This document shows positions 1 through 4,861 of a DNA stretch of 6,142 nucleotides, piece by piece. Position 1 is the stretch's first letter, and every line of letters starts with the position of its first letter. The position numbers and the translations under genes were made by a program. Below the pieces are notes generated by a model. It was not told the DNA's origin, ran no database searches, and worked only from the letters and a program-made list of their open reading frames with translations. The stretch comes from Coprococcus_A sp051877705 (lineage in GTDB: Bacteria; Bacillota; Clostridia; Lachnospirales; Lachnospiraceae), in NCBI GenBank assembly GCA_051877705.1, contig JBJEJD010000013.1, forward strand, positions 1 through 6,142, read 5' to 3'.

Positions 1-567
1 AGTGCCAGCCCATATTACAATGCAGATGTTGAAGTATGGTATGATCCGGACGAAGCCAAATCAATGCTGGAAGAGGCTGGTTTCCCATTTGATCAGACTC
101 TGAAGTTCTATATTTCTTCAGGAAGCAGCCAGACTGAGCGTACAGCAGCCCTGATTGTACAGGATCTGCAGAAGATCGGCGTTAAGGTTCAGATCGAACA
201 GGTTGAGTTTGCAACGTTGATGAGCAATATGCTGGATGGTCAGCATGATCTGGGTATCATCGGTTCCGGCGGAACACTGGATCCAAGTGAAAGCCGTGAG
301 ATGATCCATCCGGACAGCTCCTGTAATTTCTGCCAGCTGACAGATACAGAGTTGACAGATATTATTGATGCAGGTAATGCAAAGCTTACCTTTGAAGAAA
401 GGAAGCCGTTCTTTGATGAATATCAGGTTCTGATCCGTGAACGTTCACCTATGGCTTATCTGTATACAAAGAATACATTGACTGCTTACAATAAGCGTAT
501 AACAGGTATTAACGCATCTGATTTCAATGCACTGAACTGGTCCAGCTGGAATTGGGATGTTCAGTAG
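1..567 (+). CDS. Peptide ABC transporter solute-binding protein (DppA/OppA type), C-terminal part
   Basis: This is the 3' end of a gene that begins before the window; reading frame 1 is open from base 1 to a TAG stop and gives 188 residues. The family (SBP_bac_5) consists of extracytoplasmic lipoproteins that capture di- or oligopeptides, and sometimes nickel or opines, and deliver them to an ABC permease. Visible family features are the Y-D-P-D-E-A-K-S-M-L-E-E-A-G-F segment near the start, where the second lobe usually carries 'YDPekAkqLLaeAG', then the alternating sheet and helix stretch with 'IVQDLQKIGVKVQIEQVEF', and a C-terminal tail 'YNKRITGI...NWSSWNWDVQ' typical of these proteins. Full members are about 500-550 residues, so roughly one third is seen. 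The signal peptide and first lobe are outside. The two ATPase genes that follow support a peptide-import role. Substrate cannot be stated from this fragment. Confidence 0.9.
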   Translation, partial: SASPYYNADVEVWYDPDEAKSMLEEAGFPFDQTLKFYISSGSSQTERTAALIVQDLQKIGVKVQIEQVEFATLMSNMLDGQHDLGIIGSGGTLDPSESREMIHPDSSCNFCQLTDTELTDIIDAGNAKLTFEERKPFFDEYQVLIRERSPMAYLYTKNTLTAYNKRITGINASDFNALNWSSWNWDVQ

Positions 568-599
568 GATTGATCAGAAGATAAGGCAGTAAAATTAGT

Positions 600-629
600 T
601 TGCATATATAAAATATCCATTGGTAAAAT
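600..629 (+). promoter_or_regulatory. Possible internal promoter ahead of the ATPase pair
   Basis: In the 89-base gap after the binding-protein gene there is TTGCAT (600-605), an 18-base spacer and TAAAAT (624-629) preceded by TGG, which fits an extended -10 element. Transcription would begin near 636, about 20 bases before the chosen start codon at 657. No terminator hairpin is evident in the gap, so read-through from the upstream gene is equally possible. The match is by eye only. Confidence 0.3.
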
Positions 630-644
630 GGAAAATTGCAGTTA

Positions 645-649
645 AGAGG
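645..649 (+). promoter_or_regulatory. Ribosome binding site that decides the DppD-like start
   Basis: AGAGG lies 7 bases before the ATG at 657. It is only 1 base from the in-frame ATG at 651, and it lies inside the reading frame that would start at the TTG at 636. Spacing therefore favours ATG 657 as the true start. Confidence 0.65.
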
Positions 650-656
650 TATGATT

Positions 657-1625
657 ATGGATTCATTGCTTTCAGTGGATGATTTACAGGTACAGTTTCA
701 AACAAAAAAAGGCATTAATACGGCGGTGGACGGCATCAGCTTTTCCATTGGAAAGGGTGAGATCCTGGGTATCGTAGGAGAATCAGGCTGCGGCAAGAGT
801 GTAACCAGTCTGTCTATTCTGCGGCTTCTGGGGATGAATGCGAGAATTTCCAGAGGGAGCATTCAGTTGGATGGCAGGGAGCTGACTTCTTTGACGGAAG
901 ATGAGATGTGTGAGATCAGAGGTAATGAGATTGCCATGATTTTCCAGGATCCGATGACGGCTTTGAATCCTACTCTTACCATTGGCAATCAGCTGATCGA
1001 ACCGTTGATTATCCATCAGGGATATAATAAAAAGGATGCCTGGAAGGAAGCGATAGAGGTTCTGAAAAAAGTAGGAATTGCTGCCCCGGAGAAGAGAATG
1101 AAGGAATATCCGCATCAGCTTTCCGGAGGTATGCGGCAGAGAGTCATGATTGCCATGGCTGTTTCATGTGCACCGAAGCTTTTAATCGCAGATGAGCCGA
1201 CAACAGCTCTGGATGTGACGATTCAGGCTCAGATCCTTGAGCTGATGGCAGATCTTCGCCAAAAAATGAATACGGCGATTATTCTTATCACGCATGATAT
1301 GGGTGTTGTTGCCGAGACAGCAGATAATATTCTGGTACTCTATGCAGGAAAAGTTGTGGAATACGGCTCCGTAAAAGAGATTTTCAATAATCCAAAACAT
1401 CCGTACACACAGGGATTACTGAGTTCCATTCCGCCGCTGGAGGAGGATGTTGCGGAACTGAATACGATTGAAGGTACGGTTCCGGCACCAGGCCATATGC
1501 CTGCAGGATGCCGTTTTAGTCCGAGATGTCCTTATGCAACGGAACGCTGTGCCGGTGAACAGCCGGGAATGTATCGGGCAGGTAATGCAACGGTAAGCTG
1601 TTTTAAGTATGAGGGTGGTCAATGA
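657..1625 (+). CDS. Oligopeptide/dipeptide ABC transporter ATPase, DppD/OppD-like
   Basis: This cytoplasmic ATPase is predicted to power peptide import together with the next gene product. From ATG 657 it has 322 residues, the usual length for DppD/OppD. In order it shows Walker A GESGCGKS (41-48), Q-loop Gln97 in IFQDPMTALNP, signature LSGGM (155-159), Walker B LLIADEP with Asp179 and catalytic Glu180, D-loop ALD (184-186) and switch His213. The C-terminal oligopeptide-transport domain holds Cys285, Cys291, Cys298 and Cys315 in a C-x5-C-x6-C-x16-C pattern. In characterised DppD/OppD proteins this pattern binds a [4Fe-4S] cluster. The longer frame from TTG 636 adds MQLRGMI, which is unlike the family and poorly placed relative to the ribosome binding site. 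Its stop overlaps the next start (ATGA, 1622-1625), implying translational coupling. Whether the substrate is dipeptide, oligopeptide or another ligand is not resolvable. Confidence 0.95.
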   Translation: MDSLLSVDDLQVQFQTKKGINTAVDGISFSIGKGEILGIVGESGCGKSVTSLSILRLLGMNARISRGSIQLDGRELTSLTEDEMCEIRGNEIAMIFQDPMTALNPTLTIGNQLIEPLIIHQGYNKKDAWKEAIEVLKKVGIAAPEKRMKEYPHQLSGGMRQRVMIAMAVSCAPKLLIADEPTTALDVTIQAQILELMADLRQKMNTAIILITHDMGVVAETADNILVLYAGKVVEYGSVKEIFNNPKHPYTQGLLSSIPPLEEDVAELNTIEGTVPAPGHMPAGCRFSPRCPYATERCAGEQPGMYRAGNATVSCFKYEGGQ

Positions 1626-2605
1626 TGAAGAGTGAGAATCAGATTTTACTGGAGACGAAAGACTTAAGAAAATATTTTACTGGCAAAAAGGGTCTGTTTA
1701 ATATGCATCCTCCGGTGGTCAAGGCAGTTGATGATATCAATCTGACCATCAGGAAAGGTGAGACGCTGGGACTGGTTGGAGAATCAGGCTGCGGTAAATC
1801 GACCCTTGGCAGGACCATATTACGGCTGATTCCCATGACATCAGGACAGATCATATATAATGGTCAGGATATTTCAGCTTATGATAAGAAACAGATGTGG
1901 GAAATGCGCAAAAAGATGCAGATTATTTTCCAGGATCCTTACAGTTCTCTGAATCCGCGTATGACAGTTTATGATCTGGTCAGCGCACCGTTGGAGGTTT
2001 ATGGAATTGGAACGCCGGAAGAGAGAAAAGAAATGGTTATTTCTATTCTGAGTGATGTCGGTCTGGACAGACAATATCTGAACCGTTTCCCTCATGAATT
2101 TTCCGGCGGACAGAGACAGAGAATCGGTATCGCCAGAGCTTTGATTCTGAATCCGGAATTCGTGGTTTGTGATGAAGCAGTATCGGCACTGGATGTTTCT
2201 GTAAGAGCACAGGTATTAAATCTGATGTGTAAAATGCAGGAGAAACGTAATCTGACCTATCTTTTTATCTCTCACGATCTGAGTGTAGTCCGTCATGTCA
2301 GCGACAGGGTAGCTGTTATGTATCTGGGAAGCGTGGTGGAAGTTGCTTCAAAACATGACCTTTATGGTTCACCGCTGCATCCATATACGCAGGCTTTGCT
2401 ATCAGCGATCCCGATTCCGGATGCAGACAGGAAGAGAAAACGTATTATTCTGGAGGGTGATGTGCCGAGTGCCTATAATCCGCCTGCGGGATGTAAGTTC
2501 CACACCCGCTGCCCATACGCGACTGAGCAGTGCAGTACAGAAGTACCGGCCCTTCGCTGCGCCGGTGGAGATCATATGGTGGCATGCCATAAAGCTATTT
2601 CATAA
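1622..2605 (+). CDS. Oligopeptide/dipeptide ABC transporter ATPase, DppF/OppF-like
   Basis: This is the second ATPase of the pair, 327 residues, predicted to form the heterodimeric motor with the preceding protein under the peptide permeases. It shows Walker A GESGCGKST (53-61), Q-loop Gln104 in IIFQDPYSSLNPR, signature FSGGQ (160-164) followed by RQRIGIARAL, Walker B FVVCDE (180-185, catalytic Glu185), D-loop ALD (189-191) and switch His218. The SSLNPRM and DEAVSALDVSVRAQV wording is characteristic of the F subunit rather than the D subunit. Its C-terminal domain also has cysteines at 291, 297, 304 and 322 (plus 313), so both partners carry an Fe-S-like motif. Translation probably starts at ATG 1622, with GAGG at 1611-1614 seven bases upstream; the adjacent ATG at 1625 is the alternative. 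All catalytic residues of both sites are intact. The operon ends here at a terminator. Confidence 0.95.
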   Translation: MMKSENQILLETKDLRKYFTGKKGLFNMHPPVVKAVDDINLTIRKGETLGLVGESGCGKSTLGRTILRLIPMTSGQIIYNGQDISAYDKKQMWEMRKKMQIIFQDPYSSLNPRMTVYDLVSAPLEVYGIGTPEERKEMVISILSDVGLDRQYLNRFPHEFSGGQRQRIGIARALILNPEFVVCDEAVSALDVSVRAQVLNLMCKMQEKRNLTYLFISHDLSVVRHVSDRVAVMYLGSVVEVASKHDLYGSPLHPYTQALLSAIPIPDADRKRKRIILEGDVPSAYNPPAGCKFHTRCPYATEQCSTEVPALRCAGGDHMVACHKAIS

Positions 2606-2608
2606 TTA

Positions 2609-2634
2609 AAAAGCCCTGATTATTCAGGGCTTTT
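2609..2634. terminator. Bidirectional intrinsic terminator between convergent operons
   Basis: An 11-base-pair perfect stem, AAAAGCCCTGA (2609-2619) paired with TCAGGGCTTTT (2624-2634), closes a 4-base loop (TTAT). The plus strand continues with TTTTCTTT and the minus strand with CTTTTTAATT, so the hairpin can stop transcription from both sides. It starts 3 bases after the DppF-like stop and ends 2 bases before the dehydrogenase stop codon. Confidence 0.93.
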
Positions 2635-2636
2635 CT

Positions 2637-3593
2637 TTAACGAATTACAGTATCATTCATGGTCATATTTTTCTTGATGTTATCGCAGCATTGACGGAAT
2701 TCCTTAAGTTCTTCTTCAGGAAGATCATACTGAATAATCTCCTCAATACCGTTGGATCCGATGATGCAAGGAACACCTGCAAATACACCGGAGACACCAT
2801 ATTCGCCATCCAGCTCTGTACTGGCTGGCATAATGGCCTTCTCGTCATGGAGGACAATATCGACAACACGGCAGAGGGTAGTTGAGATACCATACTCTGT
2901 GCAATGTTTGCCGCCAAGTACAAGGTAAGCATTCTCTTCAGCTTTTTTGCGGAAAGCTTTGTGGTCAAACTGGAAACGGACATCTGTTTTTTCAAGCTCA
3001 GACAATGGTTTGCTGTAGAATGTAACCTGTGACCATGGTACCATGATGGAAGCACCGTGTTCACCCATCATACATGCTGAAATAGAACGATGAGCAACAC
3101 CTGTCTGCTTATACAAAAGGGCAATCAGTCTGGATGTGTCAAGTCCGGTACCTGTACCGAATACGTGCCCCTTTGGAAGTCCGGAAAGCTTTGCCACCTG
3201 TGACGTGATGATATCACATGGATTGGAAATATTAATAAAAATTCCTTTGAATCCGCCTGCCATTACCTTTGGAATGAAGTCATTGACCTGGGCGATGTTG
3301 AAGTTTAACTCATCCAGTCGATCCATTGTTTCAAGAAGAAGCTTCATATTGCCAACACTGTTAACGATAATGTCACAGTCGCCAAGATCGCCGTAACCGG
3401 CAACATTGACAGAAACAGAATACGGGCAGTAGGACATGGCATCTCTCAGATCCTGGCATTCAGCCTGAACCTTCTGTTCATTGGTATCTACTAAAAGTAA
3501 TTCATCCACAAGTCCCTTCAAAACAAGTGCATAGGCACAATTTTTACCAACTGCACCGAGACCTATAATCGCGATTTTCCTTGATTTTATCAT
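2637..3593 (-). CDS. L-2-hydroxyacid dehydrogenase, lactate dehydrogenase superfamily, L-2-hydroxyisocaproate dehydrogenase-like
   Basis: This is a 318-residue cytoplasmic NAD-dependent oxidoreductase of the L-lactate/malate dehydrogenase superfamily, reducing a 2-oxoacid to the L-2-hydroxyacid or the reverse. It has the GxGxxG nucleotide loop GLGAVG (11-16) with Asp36 at the end of the second strand, which indicates NAD(H) preference. The superfamily catalytic set is Asn124 in SNPCD, Asp152 and Arg155 in GTGTGLDTSR, and His179 in GEHG. The active-site loop reads GNMKLLLETMDRLDEL (81-96) instead of the 'PQKPGETR' of lactate dehydrogenases. With GNxKL, the D-R pair (Arg92 is the probable substrate-loop arginine), GEHGxSxxVxWS and LxGKxxTxYGxxT, it resembles Lactobacillus L-2-hydroxyisocaproate dehydrogenase, remembered rather than aligned here. 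That suggests branched or larger side-chain oxoacids from amino acids. The ATG at 3593 is preceded by GGGGA (3601-3605). Many pipelines would name this L-lactate dehydrogenase; exact substrate is unproven. Confidence 0.85.
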   Translation of the reverse strand: MIKSRKIAIIGLGAVGKNCAYALVLKGLVDELLLVDTNEQKVQAECQDLRDAMSYCPYSVSVNVAGYGDLGDCDIIVNSVGNMKLLLETMDRLDELNFNIAQVNDFIPKVMAGGFKGIFINISNPCDIITSQVAKLSGLPKGHVFGTGTGLDTSRLIALLYKQTGVAHRSISACMMGEHGASIMVPWSQVTFYSKPLSELEKTDVRFQFDHKAFRKKAEENAYLVLGGKHCTEYGISTTLCRVVDIVLHDEKAIMPASTELDGEYGVSGVFAGVPCIIGSNGIEEIIQYDLPEEELKEFRQCCDNIKKNMTMNDTVIR

Positions 3594-3691
3594 CTTATAT
3601 TCCCCATTTTAAATAGATTTCGCATAATTGTTCAGAGAATTTCCTGTATACGCTGTCTGTTTTACACTCTGACACGTTAATGCACATATCC

Positions 3692-3720
3692 AGTGTAGCA
3701 CTTTTGTATGATAATGTCCA
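3692..3720 (-). promoter_or_regulatory. Promoter of the hydroxyacid dehydrogenase gene
   Basis: Read on the minus strand, TGGACA (3720-3715) is followed by exactly 17 bases and TACACT (3697-3692), with TGC directly before the -10, so it also fits an extended -10. The predicted start is near 3685, giving a leader of about 90 bases. The promoter lies in the 144-base gap between the LysR stop and the dehydrogenase start, so the dehydrogenase need not depend on read-through from the LysR gene. The -10 is embedded in a small dyad, AGTG-N3-CACT (3692-3702), and an imperfect dyad CCAGTTAATCATTGG (3719-3733) touches the upstream edge of the -35. Either could be an operator. Confidence 0.55.
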
Positions 3721-3737
3721 GTTAATCATTGGCTGAT

Positions 3738-4616
3738 TTATTCCTGAAACTGGAACATTAACTCTGCTGCTCTGTTTGGATTTTTGCGCAGACGCATGAG
3801 TTTATAGCGGATCATTTCTCCGCTTGGCAAAGGAAATTTGTTCAGACCTGTTCCCTGAACATCAACAACAAATCCCGGAACAATTGCAACGCCGTGTCCT
3901 GCGCGGACCATCATTAGCTGGGCATTGACAGAATTGGTCTGTTCAATTTGCTCAGGAACAAAACCAACTTCGCTGCTTAACAGATTATGGAGCATTTGAA
4001 GAGAAGAAGGACCATAATCTTCGCAGTTGGTAATCAGGCTTTCGTTTGCAAGCATGGTTTGGATGTCATCCTTGGCGTATCTTTCTGCTATAGAACTGTC
4101 TGCTACAAGATAATTGGCAGACTCAAAAAGGGTTCTTGTAAGCAGTTCATTTCTGGCAAAGGCTTCTTCACAAAATTCCAGCCCAATGATCAGATCCAGT
4201 TCACCGGTTCTGAGTTTCTCTGACAATTCACTGTAGGGGTACTGCATAATATCAACTTTAATCTCAGGATGAAGAGAAAGAAAACTGGAAAAAAAGTGTT
4301 CTGTATTACAGTATTCATAAATACCAATGCCCACCTTCACATAACCGTAGTAATTAGCAGCGATATTTTTAATCTGTGAGCATGTATCCTCATAAAGTCT
4401 GAGAATTGATTTAACCTGTTTATAATAATACTTGCCGGCTTCTGTCAGTGTAACAGCATGGGGGGAGCGGTTAAAAAGTTTTACTTCCAGCCGTTCTTCA
4501 AGTCCGGCAATATACTGGCTGACAGCTGTCTGAGAGACGTTGTGTTTTGCGGCAGCCTGAGTAAAGTTCAGACACTCTGCAAGTGTTATGAAATAGATAA
4601 TTTTTTTGTTGATCAT
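3738..4616 (-). CDS. LysR-family transcriptional regulator
   Basis: This 292-residue DNA-binding regulator has the classic LysR plan. An N-terminal winged helix-turn-helix has its recognition region at about residues 18-37 (FTQAAAKHNVSQTAVSQYIA), followed by LEERLEVKLFNRS and TLTEAGKYYY at 39-65. A linker helix spans roughly 60-88 and the ligand-binding domain runs from about residue 92 to the end, including HGVAIVPGFVVD near the C terminus. LysR proteins usually bind as tetramers, respond to a small-molecule co-inducer and often control a divergent gene. Here the gene diverges from a TrpX-like binding protein (245-base gap) and runs in the same direction as the dehydrogenase downstream. Either or both may be targets, but no ligand can be named from sequence. 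The ATG at 4616 is preceded by a modest GGAAGAAG about 10 bases upstream, suggesting weak translation as is common for regulators. Confidence 0.93.
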   Translation of the reverse strand: MINKKIIYFITLAECLNFTQAAAKHNVSQTAVSQYIAGLEERLEVKLFNRSPHAVTLTEAGKYYYKQVKSILRLYEDTCSQIKNIAANYYGYVKVGIGIYEYCNTEHFFSSFLSLHPEIKVDIMQYPYSELSEKLRTGELDLIIGLEFCEEAFARNELLTRTLFESANYLVADSSIAERYAKDDIQTMLANESLITNCEDYGPSSLQMLHNLLSSEVGFVPEQIEQTNSVNAQLMMVRAGHGVAIVPGFVVDVQGTGLNKFPLPSGEMIRYKLMRLRKNPNRAAELMFQFQE

Positions 4617-4653
4617 AAAGTTATCACTTCTTCCGGAATAATTAGATATTACT

Positions 4654-4682
4654 ATTTTCCTTCAATAGGCTGTAAAAGTCAA
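4654..4682 (-). promoter_or_regulatory. Possible promoter of the LysR gene
   Basis: On the minus strand TTGACT (4682-4677), a 17-base spacer and GAAAAT (4659-4654) make a good -35 with a mediocre -10. The start of transcription would be near 4647, about 30 bases before the ATG at 4616. The spacing is ideal, but the -10 matches the consensus at only four of six positions. Confidence 0.35.
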
Positions 4683-4720
4683 TGGAGTAGAGAGGATAAA
4701 TGTGGTTAAGTATTTGTTTC

Positions 4721-4745
4721 CCTGTACAGGCAGATGATTGTACAA
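4721..4745. repeat. Two TGTACA palindromes, 16 bases apart
   Basis: CCTGTACAGG (4721-4730) is a perfect 10-base palindrome and TTGTACAA (4738-4745) a perfect 8-base palindrome. They share the TGTACA core and their centres are 16 bases apart. They lie upstream of the lipoprotein promoter, in a position suited to an activator or to repression of the LysR gene. The protein that might bind them is unknown. Confidence 0.5.
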
Positions 4746-4767
4746 ATTGTCATAAATTTTAACTTTT

Positions 4768-4786
4768 TGCAACTATAAGTATTGCA
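4768..4786. promoter_or_regulatory. Inverted repeat TGCAA-N9-TTGCA, candidate LysR operator
   Basis: TGCAA (4768-4772) and TTGCA (4782-4786) are perfect 5-base arms around a 9-base A/T-rich centre. The right arm is part of the predicted -35 (TTGCAT, 4782-4787) of the lipoprotein promoter, centred near -39 relative to the expected start. A dyad of about this size abutting the -35 is common for LysR activation sites. Assignment to this LysR is inference. Confidence 0.4.
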
Positions 4787-4809
4787 TTATGATAGAAATG
4801 TGATAGAAT
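4782..4809 (+). promoter_or_regulatory. Promoter of the TrpX-like lipoprotein gene
   Basis: TTGCAT (4782-4787), a 16-base spacer and TAGAAT (4804-4809) preceded by TGA form a SigA-like promoter with an extended -10. The expected start is near 4816, about 46 bases before the ATG at 4862. A competing reading uses TTGCAA (4767-4772) with TATGAT (4788-4793), but its spacer is only 15 bases. The -10 overlaps the second copy of a TGATAGAA direct repeat (4790-4797 and 4801-4808). Confidence 0.5.
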
Positions 4810-4819
4810 ATTATATAGC

Positions 4820-4838
4820 TTGAACGCGTTGAAGCGTT
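4820..4838 (+). repeat. TTGAA direct repeat and AACGC/GCGTT inverted repeat in the leader
   Basis: TTGAA occurs at 4820-4824 and 4829-4833, and AACGC (4823-4827) can pair with GCGTT (4834-4838) across six bases. The element includes the palindrome AACGCGTT (4823-4830), a form typical of LacI-family half-site pairs, and lies just downstream of the predicted transcription start. It could be an operator or a weak leader hairpin; the 5-pair stem is short. Confidence 0.35.
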
Positions 4839-4848
4839 AAGGAAAAAT

Positions 4849-4853
4849 GGAGG
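4849..4853 (+). promoter_or_regulatory. Strong ribosome binding site of the TrpX-like lipoprotein gene
   Basis: GGAGG sits 8 bases before the ATG at 4862, in a purine-rich setting without obvious pairing. This fixes the start and suggests efficient translation, as expected for a binding protein. Confidence 0.85.
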
Positions 4854-4861
4854 AATAAAAA

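Larger units (their letters stand above)
4617..4861. promoter_or_regulatory. Divergent intergenic control region between LysR and TrpX-like genes
   Basis: This 245-base non-coding stretch separates two divergent genes. From the LysR side it holds the LysR leader and promoter, two TGTACA palindromes (4721-4730 and 4738-4745), an A/T-rich tract (about 4745-4767), an inverted repeat overlapping the -35 of the lipoprotein promoter (4768-4786), the promoter itself (4782-4809), and a repeat-rich leader with a ribosome binding site (4820-4853). No open reading frame with a credible ribosome binding site is seen inside it. The packing of symmetrical elements suggests control by LysR and perhaps other regulators. 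Confidence 0.7.

Noticed and set aside
636..656. TTG start at 636 and ATG at 651 for the DppD-like gene
   Set aside because: The AGAGG ribosome binding site at 645-649 is inside or too near these starts, and the extra residues MQLRGMI do not match the family N terminus. ATG 657 fits both spacing and homology.
783..1115. 110-residue open frame on the minus strand
   Set aside because: It is antisense to the Walker A to signature segment of the DppD-like ATPase and shows no domain or ribosome binding site.
2663..3064. 133-residue open frame on the minus strand
   Set aside because: It lies wholly within the dehydrogenase gene in another frame, and the dehydrogenase has all family motifs intact.
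2637..3593. Malate dehydrogenase identity
   Set aside because: The substrate loop lacks the arginine-rich PxxxR signature at the position that selects oxaloacetate, and the surrounding motifs resemble HicDH instead.
3594..3685. Riboswitch or T-box in the dehydrogenase leader
   Set aside because: The leader of about 90 bases has no T-box sequence, no terminator with a competing fold and no riboswitch core that I recognise.
4458..4709. 83-residue plus-strand frame reaching into the divergent region
   Set aside because: Most of it is antisense to the LysR helix-turn-helix and no ribosome binding site precedes it.
4821..4834. Catabolite-responsive element (cre) for CcpA
   Set aside because: TGAACGCGTTGAAG shares the TGAA..CG.T core but misses three of the fixed consensus positions, so I record it only as a repeat element.
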